From positions 6,856,001-6,920,000 of the forward strand of contig NZ_JAPEPB010000001.1 in the NCBI RefSeq assembly GCF_026340565.1: a stretch of 64,000 nt of DNA. The letters run 5' to 3'. Below the pieces are notes generated by a model, which was given only the letters and a program-made list of their open reading frames with translations, ran no database searches and had not been told where the DNA came from. Positions 34,145 to 42,548 of the stretch are shown here, piece after piece (positions within the stretch are counted from its first letter, which is position 1; each line of letters starts with the position of its first letter). The translations under genes and the position numbers were made by a program. The stretch comes from Kitasatospora sp. NBC_01287 (GTDB lineage Bacteria; Actinomycetota; Actinomycetes; Streptomycetales; Streptomycetaceae).

Positions 34145-36343
34145 ATGTTCCACCGAATCGGACAATTCGTCGTCAAGCGGGCCTGGTGGGTGATCATCGC
34201 CTGGGTCGTGGCCGCGGTCGCCGTCATCGCGTCGGCACCCGCGCTGACCACCTCGGACAACGAGAGCGACTTCCTGCCGAGCCACTACGAGTCGATCGTG
34301 GCCTCGAACCTGCAGCAGCAGGCCTTCCCGTCCGCGTTCACGCCGAACGCGATGCTGCTCTTCGAGCGTACCGACGGTGGCCAGCTGACCTCGGACGACA
34401 AGGCCGCGATCAACAAGGTCGTCACCGGCCTGACCGCCGAGCACATCAAGTACGTCCAGGTCATCACGCCGGTCGGCGGTGGCAGTGCGGGCGCCGAGAA
34501 GGCCGTCTCCAAGGACGGCAAGTACGCGCTGTCCCAGGTCGGCTACACCAAGGACGCCCCGCAGGACAGCTCGGTGACCACCAAGCAGCTGCGGGACGAC
34601 GCCAAGTCACTGGCGAACGGCAGCAACCTCAAGGTCCAACTGGGCGGGCAGGCCGCGCAGAACCTGGACCAGAAGGACTCCTCCAGCTCGGCCGACGCGC
34701 TGATCTTCCTCGGCAGCTTCCTGCTGATCGTGGTGATCCTCGCGATCATCTTCCGCAGTGCGATCATCTCGATCCTGCCGCTGCTGCTGATCATGGCCGT
34801 GATGATGCCGACCAGCAACGCGCTGATCGCGGACGCCACCAAGCTGTTCGACCTCAAGGCGAACAGCACCATGTCGGCGATCCTGATCGTGGTGCTGCTG
34901 GGGGTCGGCACCGACTACTTCCTCTTCCTCATGTTCCGCTACCGGGAACGGCTGCGGGCGGGCGAGGAGCGCAAGGAGGCCATGATCAACGCGATCGGCC
35001 GGGTCGGCGAGGCGATCGCCTCCGCCGCCGGTGCCGTGACCGTCGCCTTCGCCGTGCTGATCCTCTCCAGCCTGGGCCTCTTCAAGGCGATCGGCCCGGC
35101 CCTCGCCATCGCCGTGGTCACCACCGCGATCGCCTCGATCACGCTGGTGCCGGCCGTGCTCTCGGTCATCCCGGAGCGGGCGCTCTTCTGGCCCGGCAAG
35201 AAGTGGATGCACGAGAAGGACGGCGCCCGCTTCGCCGCCCTGGGCCGGATGACCCAGCGCCACCCCGCCCGGGTGGCCGCCGCCTCCGGCGGTGTGCTGA
35301 TCCTGCTGACCCTGGCCGCGCTCGGCTACAAGGGCACCTTCGACCTGGCCTCCGGCTCGATGCCGAAGACCAAGGAGTCGATGGTGGTCCAGAACACCGT
35401 GATGTCGGCCTACTCGGCGGGTGCCTCCGACCCCTCGCAGGTCTACCTCACCTCGACCAACGGCACGCCGCTGGACCCGTCGGCGTTCCCGGCCTACGAG
35501 CAGGCCCTCTCCGGGGTCAAGGGCGTGGCCGACGTCGCGGCGAACCCGCAGGTGAGCAACGACAAGCTGACCGCCGACTTCGTGGTCACGCTCAAGGACG
35601 ACCCGGCCTCCAACGCGGCCATCGACACCATGGACGGGCTGCGCAAGGCCGCGCACTCCGCCGCTCCGGCCGGCACCAAGGCGCTGGTCGGCGGGCAGAC
35701 CGCCGTCGAGGCGGACATCAACGCCGCGATGGACCACGACTACAAGGTCGTCTTCCCGATCGCCGCGGTGCTGATCATGGTGATCCTCGGCCTGCTGCTG
35801 CGCAGCGTGGTGGCGCCCTGGTACCTGATGGCCTCGGTCGGCCTGGGCTTCGGTGCCACGCTCGGCGCCACCAGCGTGGTCTTCCAGAAGTTCGACCACC
35901 AGTCCGGCCTGATGTTCATGCTGCCGATCTTCATCTACCTCTTCGTGGTGGCGATCGGTACCGACTACAACATCCTGATGATCGCCCGCCTGCGGGAGGA
36001 GGCCCGCGAGGGCCGCGACCCGCGCGCCGCGGCCTACGAGGCGATCAAGCACGGCGGACCGACGGTGGCGGCGGCCGGCTCGATCCTGGCGGCCTCCTTC
36101 GCCACCTTCATGCTGGCCGGGAACGTGCTCTTCAGTGAGATCGGCTTCTCGATCGCCTTCGGCATCGCGCTGGCGGCCTTCGTGATGGCGATGTTCTTCA
36201 CCCCGGCGCTGACCGCGCTGCTCGGCAAGGCGGCCTGGTGGCCCGGCCACCAGGAGCCCGGCGCCCACGGCGGACCCACCCTGGTGGGCCAGGGCCGCTC
36301 GGACGCCCACACCTCCGGCGCCGAGCCGGCCGGGCGCCGCTGA
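34145..36343 (+). CDS. MMPL family transporter
   Basis: A 732-residue MMPL exporter, distinct from the divergent one. The first helix reads WWVIIAWVVAAVAVIASAPAL, the outer domain opens with NESDFLPSHYES, and the two membrane blocks carry VVLLGVGTDYFLFLMFRYRE and FVVAIGTDYNILMIARLREE. GTDY in both blocks defines the ActII-3/MmpL-like branch associated with export of secondary metabolites or lipids. I chose the ATG at 34145 because AGGAGG ends ten bases before it; an ATG at 34124 would add seven residues. A terminator-like hairpin follows. No biosynthetic genes are nearby to hint at cargo. Confidence 0.92.
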   Translation: MFHRIGQFVVKRAWWVIIAWVVAAVAVIASAPALTTSDNESDFLPSHYESIVASNLQQQAFPSAFTPNAMLLFERTDGGQLTSDDKAAINKVVTGLTAEHIKYVQVITPVGGGSAGAEKAVSKDGKYALSQVGYTKDAPQDSSVTTKQLRDDAKSLANGSNLKVQLGGQAAQNLDQKDSSSSADALIFLGSFLLIVVILAIIFRSAIISILPLLLIMAVMMPTSNALIADATKLFDLKANSTMSAILIVVLLGVGTDYFLFLMFRYRERLRAGEERKEAMINAIGRVGEAIASAAGAVTVAFAVLILSSLGLFKAIGPALAIAVVTTAIASITLVPAVLSVIPERALFWPGKKWMHEKDGARFAALGRMTQRHPARVAAASGGVLILLTLAALGYKGTFDLASGSMPKTKESMVVQNTVMSAYSAGASDPSQVYLTSTNGTPLDPSAFPAYEQALSGVKGVADVAANPQVSNDKLTADFVVTLKDDPASNAAIDTMDGLRKAAHSAAPAGTKALVGGQTAVEADINAAMDHDYKVVFPIAAVLIMVILGLLLRSVVAPWYLMASVGLGFGATLGATSVVFQKFDHQSGLMFMLPIFIYLFVVAIGTDYNILMIARLREEAREGRDPRAAAYEAIKHGGPTVAAAGSILAASFATFMLAGNVLFSEIGFSIAFGIALAAFVMAMFFTPALTALLGKAAWWPGHQEPGAHGGPTLVGQGRSDAHTSGAEPAGRR

Positions 36344-36392
36344 TCCAGCGGCCCCGTCACTCCCGCGCGTCACTCGATCGCGTCACACCACT

Positions 36393-36434
36393 GGACGGGC
36401 CGTCCCGGGGATCCTCCCCCGGGGCGGCCCGTCC
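36393..36434 (+). terminator. terminator after the MMPL gene
   Basis: A 10-base inverted repeat (36393-36402 with 36425-36434) encloses a second nested CCCGGG-type pairing, beginning about 50 bases after the MMPL stop. Confidence 0.7.
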
Positions 36435-36516
36435 GGCGTGCGGGGCGAGCCGGAGAGGGGTCGGAGACGAGCCGAAGCGGCCGAAATTATCCGATGATCT
36501 CTGGGGGGCCTCGTGC

Positions 36517-36600
36517 TACAGTCGAACCAGTTGCAGTTTTGGTTCCCATGAACGCTTGTGTGCGCCTGCTGGTCCAACAACCAACAGGCGCATTTGTTTT
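36517..36600 (+). ncRNA. cold-shock gene leader with an intrinsic terminator
   Basis: Downstream of a -10-like TACAGT (36517-36522), a 12-base stem with one mismatch (36562-36573 with 36580-36591, 6-base loop) is followed by a U-rich run (36593-36600), the best intrinsic-terminator shape in the window. It stands 88 bases before the cold-shock start codon, so it is either an attenuator in the leader or the end of a roughly 70-base small RNA. A further small hairpin (TCCGG/CCGGA, 36602-36619) follows. Confidence 0.5.
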
Positions 36601-36687
36601 GTCCGGTGTCACCTCCGGATGGGGATCGCGGCGACGCGGGGTCCACGCAGTGTGGGTCTCGTAGCCCCAGGTATTAAGGAGACGGTT

Positions 36688-36891
36688 ATGGCTACCGGCA
36701 CCGTGAAGTGGTTCAACAGCGAAAAGGGCTTCGGCTTCATCGAGCAGGCCGAGGGCGGCCCTGACGTGTTCGCGCACTACTCGAACATCGTCGCCAACGG
36801 GTTCCGTGAGCTCGTTGAGGGCCAGCACGTCGAGTTCGACGTGACCCAGGGCCAGAAGGGCCCGCAGGCCGAGAACATCCGCGTCATCTGA
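36688..36891 (+). CDS. cold-shock protein (CspA family)
   Basis: A 67-residue single cold-shock domain that binds single-stranded RNA or DNA and loosens RNA structure. RNP1 is KGFGFIEQ (residues 14-21) and RNP2 is VFAHYSNI (residues 30-37); the opening MATGTVKWFNSEKGFGFI is canonical. AAGGAG lies six bases before the ATG. Its leader is about 160 bases long and contains a terminator-like hairpin. A terminator follows, and an RNA helicase gene comes next, which fits a shared role in RNA unfolding although they are probably transcribed apart. Confidence 0.95.
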   Translation: MATGTVKWFNSEKGFGFIEQAEGGPDVFAHYSNIVANGFRELVEGQHVEFDVTQGQKGPQAENIRVI

Positions 36892-36924
36892 CGTTCCGGC
36901 TCTCCGCTGGTACGTACGACGCAA

Positions 36925-36958
36925 GCGAAGGCCCGTACCGCACGGTGCGGGCCTTCGC
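36925..36958 (+). terminator. terminator after the cold-shock gene
   Basis: An 11-base perfect inverted repeat (36925-36935 with 36948-36958), with further pairing in the 12-base loop, begins 33 bases after the stop codon. Confidence 0.85.
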
Positions 36959-37054
36959 CCATGCCGCCCAACGGCCGGGGCGGCGCACTTCCTCCTGGCG
37001 GCCGAACCGACGGGCCACCCATCGACGGTGACCGCTCAGGACGGAGAAACACCC

Positions 37055-38752
37055 ATGACTGATCAGGCACGCCGCACCGGCGGCCGTGGCCGACCCCGCT
37101 CGCAGGGCTCGGGCAGCACCAGCAGCACCAGCAGCAGCGGCGGCTTCAGCGACGCGCAGGCGCGCGCGGGCCGCAGCTCGGGCGGGCTGCGCGGGCAGTC
37201 CCAGGCCCAGGGCCGCGGTCGCGGCGCGGGCAAGAGCCGCGTCGCCGAGCCCGCCGACTTCACCGTGGTGACCGGCACCCCCGCGCGCCCGCCGGCCGCG
37301 ACCTTCGCCGAGCTGGAGATGCCCAAGGGCCTGCTCTCCGCGCTCACCCGCGAAGGCGTCACCGACCCGTTCCCGATCCAGTCGGCCACCCTGCCGGACG
37401 CGCTGGCCGGGCGCGACGTGCTCGGCCGCGGCCGCACCGGCTCCGGCAAGACGCTCGCTTTCGGCCTCTCCGTGCTGGCCCGCACCGCCGGGCAGCGCGC
37501 GGACGCCCGCAAGCCGCTGGCCCTGGTGCTGGTGCCGACCCGCGAGCTGGCCCAGCAGGTCACCGACGCGCTCACCCCCTACGCGACCGCCGTGAACCTG
37601 CGGATCGCCACGGTGGTCGGCGGTATGTCGATCACCCGCCAGGCCAACGCGCTGCGCCGCGGCGCCGAGCTGCTGGTGGCCACCCCCGGCCGGCTCGACG
37701 ACCTGATCAACCGGCAGGACGTCCGGCTCGACGAGGTGCGGATCACCGTGCTGGACGAGGCCGACCAGATGGCCGACATGGGCTTCCTGCCGCAGGTCAC
37801 CAAGCTGCTGGAGCAGGTCGCCGAGGGCGGGCAGCGGATGCTCTTCTCGGCCACCCTGGACAAGAACATCGACCGCCTGGTGCACCGCTTCCTGACCGAC
37901 CCGGTGGTCCACTCGGTGGACCCCTCGGCGGGCGCGGTCACCACCATGGAGCACCACGTGCTCCAGCTGGAGGCGGCCGACAAGGTCTCCGCCACCGCCC
38001 ACATCGCCTCCCGCGAGGGCCGGGTGATCATGTTCGTGCACACCAAGCACGGCGCCGACCGGCTCGCCAAGCAGCTGCTGGCCAGCGGCGTGCGGGCGGC
38101 CGCGCTGCACGGCGGCAAGTCGCAGCCGCAGCGCAACCGGACCCTGGACCAGTTCCGCGACGGGCACGTGACCGCGCTGATCGCCACCAACGTCGCCGCC
38201 CGCGGCATCCACATCGACGGCCTGGACCTGGTCGTCAACGTGGACCCGCCGATCGACCACAAGGACTACCTGCACCGCGGCGGCCGCACCGCGCGGGCCG
38301 GCGAGTCGGGCACCGTGGTCACCCTGGTGCTGCCCGAGCAGCGCCGGGACATGTCCAAGCTGATGATCGCCGCCGCGATCCGCCCGGTGACCACCAAGGT
38401 CCGCCCCGGTGACGCCGAGCTGGCCCGGATCACCGGCGCCCGCACCCCCTCGGGCATCGCCGTCACGCTGGCCCCGCCGGTCACCGCCGAGCCCGCCGCG
38501 GCGCCCGGCGCCGCCAAGCGCCGCCCGGCCGGCCCGCGCTCCTCGCGCCCGGCCGACGTGGACATCAACGGCAACCCGAAGCGTCGCCGCCCCAAGCAGC
38601 GGATGGGCCAGACCGGCGCCGCCGCCGGCGGCGGGGCCACCCGCACCGCGGCCGGCTTCTCCGGCAAGGCGAGCGCCGCCGCCAAGCCCGGCAGCGGCTC
38701 GAAGAGCGGCTCCAACTACGGCACCGGCCGCCAGCGCCGCCCCGCGCGCTGA
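37055..38752 (+). CDS. DEAD-box RNA helicase
   Basis: A 565-residue ATP-dependent RNA helicase. A disordered Ser/Gly/Arg-rich N-tail (about 1-75) precedes the Q motif (DPFPIQSATLP). The core has Walker A GRTGSGKT, PTRELAQQV, TPGRLDDLI, VLDEADQMADMGF (motif II DEAD), FSATLD, and in the second domain ALIATNVAARGIHIDGLD and HRGGRTARAGESG (motif VI). The C-terminal 130 residues are basic, glycine- and alanine-rich, typical of RNA-binding tails in actinobacterial cold-inducible helicases. Start ATG at 37055 with GGAG upstream. It probably works on structured RNA, as in ribosome assembly or cold adaptation. Confidence 0.93.
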   Translation: MTDQARRTGGRGRPRSQGSGSTSSTSSSGGFSDAQARAGRSSGGLRGQSQAQGRGRGAGKSRVAEPADFTVVTGTPARPPAATFAELEMPKGLLSALTREGVTDPFPIQSATLPDALAGRDVLGRGRTGSGKTLAFGLSVLARTAGQRADARKPLALVLVPTRELAQQVTDALTPYATAVNLRIATVVGGMSITRQANALRRGAELLVATPGRLDDLINRQDVRLDEVRITVLDEADQMADMGFLPQVTKLLEQVAEGGQRMLFSATLDKNIDRLVHRFLTDPVVHSVDPSAGAVTTMEHHVLQLEAADKVSATAHIASREGRVIMFVHTKHGADRLAKQLLASGVRAAALHGGKSQPQRNRTLDQFRDGHVTALIATNVAARGIHIDGLDLVVNVDPPIDHKDYLHRGGRTARAGESGTVVTLVLPEQRRDMSKLMIAAAIRPVTTKVRPGDAELARITGARTPSGIAVTLAPPVTAEPAAAPGAAKRRPAGPRSSRPADVDINGNPKRRRPKQRMGQTGAAAGGGATRTAAGFSGKASAAAKPGSGSKSGSNYGTGRQRRPAR

Positions 38753-38774
38753 CGCGCGGCCGCACCGGCTGACC

Positions 38775-38808
38775 CAGGGCCCGCACGCCACACGGCGCGC
38801 GGGCCCTG
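38775..38808 (+). terminator. terminator after the helicase gene
   Basis: A 10-base perfect inverted repeat (CAGGGCCCGC with its complement, 38775-38784 and 38799-38808) lies 22 bases after the stop. Confidence 0.8.
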
Positions 38809-38870
38809 CGGCGTGCCCGGGGGCGGGGCGGCGCGGGGCTGGTTCCGGGCCCACCCGCCCGACGGGCCGG

Positions 38871-38904
38871 CCGTCAGTGGTGTTCGGCCGTCAGTGGTGT
38901 TCGG
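38871..38904. repeat. 17-bp tandem duplication
   Basis: CCGTCAGTGGTGTTCGG occurs twice head to tail just before the YjbR-like gene, in its presumed promoter region. Confidence 0.85.
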
Positions 38905-38917
38905 CAGACTGACCACC

Positions 38918-39307
38918 ATGACGACGATGACGCCTGGTCAGCTCAAGGCCGCCTGCCTGGACTTCAACGGCGCCGAGGAGACCTTCCCGTTCAACCCGGA
39001 GACCTCGGTCTTCAAGGTCGGCGGGAAGATCTTCGCGATCAGCGCGCTGGACGGCGAGCCGCTGAAGGTCAGCCTGAAGTGCGAGCCGGAGATCGCCGTC
39101 CAGCTGCGCGCGAGCCATCCGGCGATCACTCCGGGGTGGCACCTCAACAAGCGGCACTGGAACACCGTGCTGCTCGACGGCTCGGTGCCGAAGGACCTGC
39201 TGCTGGAGCTGGTCGAGGACTCCTACGACCTGGTCGTGAGCAGCCTGCCGCGCCGGCAGCAGCTGGTGCTCGACTGGTCCGGGCTGCGGGGCTCCAGGGA
39301 GGCCTGA
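38918..39307 (+). CDS. MmcQ/YjbR family protein
   Basis: A 129-residue protein of the YjbR (double wing) fold. Family features are the early phenylalanine-rich segment EETFPFNPETSVFKVGGKIFA, then LKVSLKCEPE and the PGWHLNKRHWNTVLLDGS loop. YjbR proteins have been proposed to bind DNA, but the role is not established. It has no Shine-Dalgarno; CAGACT lies seven bases before the ATG, so it may be leaderless. It stands alone between the helicase and cyclophilin genes on the same strand. Confidence 0.85.
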   Translation: MTTMTPGQLKAACLDFNGAEETFPFNPETSVFKVGGKIFAISALDGEPLKVSLKCEPEIAVQLRASHPAITPGWHLNKRHWNTVLLDGSVPKDLLLELVEDSYDLVVSSLPRRQQLVLDWSGLRGSREA

Positions 39308-39406
39308 CGGCCGCGGGTGACGGGCGGCCGCGAGGTGCGGACGCGAGGGGCGGCCGTCGAGGGGAGGCGTGCACACGGAGGCGTCGCGCCGTGTCATGAT
39401 CGATCC

Positions 39407-39901
39407 ATGGGATCCAACGTTTTCTTCGACATCAGCATCAACGACCAGCCCGCCGGCCGCCTGGTCTTCAAGCTCTACGACGACGTCGCGCCCAAGACGA
39501 CGCAGAACTTCCGTGAGCTGGCCACCGGGCAGCACGGCTTCGGCTTCGCCGAGTCCGCGTTCCACCGCATCATCCCGGGCTTCATGGCCCAGGGCGGCGA
39601 CTTCACCCGCGGCGACGGCACCGGCGGCAAGAGCATCTACGGCGAGAAGTTCGCGGACGAGAACTTCCAGCTGAAGCACACCAAGCCGGGCCTGCTCTCG
39701 ATGGCCAACGCCGGCCGCAACACCAACGGCTCGCAGTTCTTCCTGACCTTCATCCCCACCGACTGGCTGGACGGCAAGCACGTCGTCTTCGGCGAGGTCG
39801 CGGAGGACGAGTCCGGTCTGCTGAAGAAGCTCGAGGGCCTGGGCTCGCAGAGCGGCAAGCCCACCGGCAAGGTCGTCATCACCGCCTCCGGCACCGTCTG
39901 A
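39407..39901 (+). CDS. cyclophilin-type peptidyl-prolyl isomerase
   Basis: A 164-residue cytosolic cyclophilin that speeds proline isomerisation in protein folding. The active-site residues are visible in FHRIIPGFMAQGGDFTRGDG (catalytic Arg-Ile-Ile near residue 51), SMANAGRNTNGSQFFLTF and WLDGKHVVFGEV. There is no signal peptide or membrane helix. The length matches the single-domain PpiA/PpiB type. A strong hairpin follows and separates it from the kinase gene. Confidence 0.94.
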   Translation: MGSNVFFDISINDQPAGRLVFKLYDDVAPKTTQNFRELATGQHGFGFAESAFHRIIPGFMAQGGDFTRGDGTGGKSIYGEKFADENFQLKHTKPGLLSMANAGRNTNGSQFFLTFIPTDWLDGKHVVFGEVAEDESGLLKKLEGLGSQSGKPTGKVVITASGTV

Positions 39902-39954
39902 GCCGCTCGCACACGTCCGGTCCGCCGCCGCGGCGGCGGCTCGGCCTCCTCGTC

Positions 39955-39999
39955 AGGGGGCCGGTCACCTCGTGATCCGCGAGGTCCGACCGGCCCCCT
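39955..39999 (+). terminator. long hairpin between the cyclophilin and kinase genes
   Basis: A 12-base perfect inverted repeat (39955-39966 with 39988-39999) continues inward as ACCTCG/CGAGGT, giving an almost unbroken stem of 18 pairs. It would terminate the cyclophilin transcript. Its right arm ends only 12 bases before the kinase ATG. Confidence 0.8.
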
Positions 40000-40011
40000 A
40001 CGATGTCGCGC

Positions 40012-41796
40012 ATGACTACTGAGGGGCCGGACGCGCGGCTCATCGACGGCCGCTTCGAACTGCTGCAGCGCCTGGGTGGCGGGGGGATGGGCCTGGTCTG
40101 GCGGGCCCGGGACAACGCCCTTCAGCGCGAGGTCGCGCTGAAGGAGGTCCGGCCGGCCGACCCGGCGATGGCGGCGGCCGACCCCGGCCTGACCCGGGAG
40201 ACCCGGGAGCGGGTGCTGCGCGAGGCGCGGGCGCTGGCCCGGCTCCAGCACCCCAACGTCGTGATCATCCACCACATCGTGGACGGCGCCGAATACCCGC
40301 ACCCCTGGCTGGTGATGGAGCTGGTGACCGGCGGCAGTCTCGCCGACCGGCTGGCCGCCGGGCCGCTGAGCATCCCCGAGGCGGCCAGGATCGGCCGCGG
40401 TGTGCTCGGCGCCCTGTGCGCGGCGCACGCGGTGGGCATCCAGCACCGGGACGTCAAGCCCGGCAACGTGCTGCTGCGCCCCGACGGCACGCCGGTGCTC
40501 ACCGACTTCGGCATCGCGGCCATGCACGGCGCCACCGCGCTGACCGCCGCCGGCTCGCTGATCGGCTCGCCCGAGTTCATGGCGCCCGAGCGGATCCGCG
40601 GCCAGGAGGGCAACCCGTCCTCGGACCTCTGGTCGCTCGGCATGATGCTCTACGTCGCGATCGAGGGGCAGCACCCGCTGCGCCGGGGCACCGCGCTGGC
40701 CACCCTCGCCGCCGTGCTGGACGAGCCGCTGCCGCCCGCGCCGCACGCGGGGCCGCTCGGCCCGCTGCTCGGCGCGCTGCTCGCCAAGGACCCGGCGCTG
40801 CGCCCCAACGCCGCGCAGCTCGACCAGGCGCTCGCGCAGGCGGAGTACCAGGGCGGGTACACCGGCGGGTACGGGCACGCCGGCGGGCAGGGACAGGGCT
40901 ACGGGCAGGGGCAGGGGCACGGGTACGGGCAGGGGTACGGGTACGGGTACGGCGCGCCGACGGGCGCGCCCGGCCTGACGGGGCCGACCGCGCAGCCGAC
41001 CGCGCAACTGGGCGCGCAGGGCCGGCAGCCGCACCCCTCGGGCGGCTTCCCCGCGCCCGCCGCCGCCCCGGCGATCACCCTCACCAAGGCCCCGCCCGCC
41101 GCCCGCCCCGCCCGCCGCCGGGCCGGGCTGACCATATCCTCCGTCGCGGCGGTCGCCGCGCTCGGCGTGCTCGGCTGGAGCCTGAGACCCGGCCCGGGCC
41201 ACGCCGCCGCCCGCCCGCCCGCGACCGGTGGCGCGGCCACCGGTGGCACGGCGACCCCGGCCGCCACGGCGCCTTCGGCCGGCGCCGCGCCCGGGACCGC
41301 CCCGGCCACGACCGCCCCGGCCGCGGGCGCCGCGACCGGTGGCGCGCAGCAGGACCTGACCACTCCGGCCGGCGTGCGCGCCGCGATCGCGGCGATGAAG
41401 CCGACCATGGGCACCACCAAGGTCCTGGAGCTGGACCTCTACCCGGACCACGCCGAGGCCGAGGTCGTGCGCACCGACAATCCCGCCGAGTACGACGAGG
41501 TCGACTACCGGCCCGGTCAGCACGCCGCGCGGACGGTGGGCAGCACGGTGGACGACGACAGCGGCAAGCCCGTCGAGCTGGACGACTTCGACTGGGACGT
41601 GCTGCCCGGCCTGTGGCAGCAGGCCACGGCGACCCTGAAGGTGGCCAACCCGACGGGGCGGTACCTGATCATCAGCCCGGACCTGTTCGACGGCACGCCC
41701 AGCATCCGCCTCTACCTCTCCAACGCCTACGGCGGCGGCTACCTGGAGACGGACGAGAAGGGCAAGGTGACCAGGACCGAGCCCGAGGGCTCCTGA
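40012..41796 (+). CDS. membrane Ser/Thr protein kinase
   Basis: A 594-residue Hanks-type kinase. The glycine loop reads RLGGGGMGLVWRARD, the lysine lies in EVALKEVRPAD, and the catalytic loop is HRDVKPGN (about residue 146). Then come LTDFGIA and the FMAPERI anchor. After the kinase domain (about 10-270) there is a tyrosine/glycine/glutamine-rich linker of GYGQGQ-type repeats and a proline/alanine stretch. One membrane helix (about 375-393) and an Ala/Thr-rich region lead to an outer domain (about 440-594) of unknown fold. ATG at 40012 is preferred; 40003 is also possible. There is no Shine-Dalgarno, and TACGAT seven bases upstream suggests a leaderless mRNA. The signal is unknown. Confidence 0.9.
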   Translation: MTTEGPDARLIDGRFELLQRLGGGGMGLVWRARDNALQREVALKEVRPADPAMAAADPGLTRETRERVLREARALARLQHPNVVIIHHIVDGAEYPHPWLVMELVTGGSLADRLAAGPLSIPEAARIGRGVLGALCAAHAVGIQHRDVKPGNVLLRPDGTPVLTDFGIAAMHGATALTAAGSLIGSPEFMAPERIRGQEGNPSSDLWSLGMMLYVAIEGQHPLRRGTALATLAAVLDEPLPPAPHAGPLGPLLGALLAKDPALRPNAAQLDQALAQAEYQGGYTGGYGHAGGQGQGYGQGQGHGYGQGYGYGYGAPTGAPGLTGPTAQPTAQLGAQGRQPHPSGGFPAPAAAPAITLTKAPPAARPARRRAGLTISSVAAVAALGVLGWSLRPGPGHAAARPPATGGAATGGTATPAATAPSAGAAPGTAPATTAPAAGAATGGAQQDLTTPAGVRAAIAAMKPTMGTTKVLELDLYPDHAEAEVVRTDNPAEYDEVDYRPGQHAARTVGSTVDDDSGKPVELDDFDWDVLPGLWQQATATLKVANPTGRYLIISPDLFDGTPSIRLYLSNAYGGGYLETDEKGKVTRTEPEGS

Positions 41797-41908
41797 GCGG
41801 GTCCCCGGCGGCCCGGTGGAAATCCCCGTGACACCTCCGCCCGGTTCGCGGCGTCTTCCCTGGTGACGACCGAACCGCGCACAGCGGAGGACAACCGGGG
41901 GGACACAG

Positions 41909-42427
41909 GTGAACGAGGTGCTCAGCTTCGAGGAGTTCGCGTCTTCCAGGGCGCGCAGGCTCTTCCAGGTCGCGTACCTGACGTGCGGGGACTGGCACCA
42001 GGCGCAGGACCTCGTACAGACCACCCTGGCGAAGCTCTACGTGGCGTGGGGCAGGTTGCAGCGCAGCGGCCAGGAGGTCGAGATCGACGCCTACGCGCGC
42101 AAGGTGCTGGTCAACAGCTACCTCTCGCACCGGCGACTGCGGCGCTCCGGCGAGCTGGCCGTCGGTGAGCTGCCCGAGAAGCCGGCGGGCGAGCACGGCG
42201 GCGGCACCGAGCTGCGGCTGACGCTGCTGTCGGCGCTGCGCCTGCTGCCGCCGCGCAGCCGCGCGGCGGTGGTGCTGCGGTACCTGGAGGACTACAGCAT
42301 CGAGGCGGTGGCCGAAGTGCTGGGGAGCAGCCCCAACGCGGTCAAGAGCCTCAACTCGCGCTCGCTGGCCCGGCTTCGGGAGCTGCTGGGCGACGACCGC
42401 GAACTGTTGTTCCGCACCGGGGCCTGA
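41909..42427 (+). CDS. SigE-family ECF RNA polymerase sigma factor
   Basis: A 172-residue sigma factor of the actinobacterial SigE-like ECF group. Region 2 reads ARRLFQVAYLTCGDWHQAQDLVQTTLAKLY, broken here by no insert, and region 4 reads VVLRYLEDYSIEAVAEVLGSSPNAVKSLNSR. The start is the GTG at 41909, preceded by GGGGGGA. It is followed after 121 bases by a gene for a membrane-anchored protein that may regulate it. The kinase gene upstream is on the same strand; sigma factors of this kind are often linked to envelope signals, but the regulon is unknown. Confidence 0.9.
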   Translation: MNEVLSFEEFASSRARRLFQVAYLTCGDWHQAQDLVQTTLAKLYVAWGRLQRSGQEVEIDAYARKVLVNSYLSHRRLRRSGELAVGELPEKPAGEHGGGTELRLTLLSALRLLPPRSRAAVVLRYLEDYSIEAVAEVLGSSPNAVKSLNSRSLARLRELLGDDRELLFRTGA

Positions 42428-42440
42428 GCCCGCCCCCGCA

Positions 42441-42490
42441 CGACTCCGCAGGCCTGGGTACGACTCCGCACGACTCCGCACGACTCCGCA
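42441..42490. repeat. 10-bp repeats after the sigma-factor gene
   Basis: CGACTCCGCA occurs at 42441-42450 and then three times in tandem at 42461-42490. Both the single and the triple copy are followed by GGCCTG, suggesting duplication with slippage of a larger unit. Confidence 0.85.
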
Positions 42491-42548
42491 GGCCTGCGCA
42501 CATGCGCCCACCGGGCCGAGCCGACCTGAGACGACGAGGGATCCCGCG

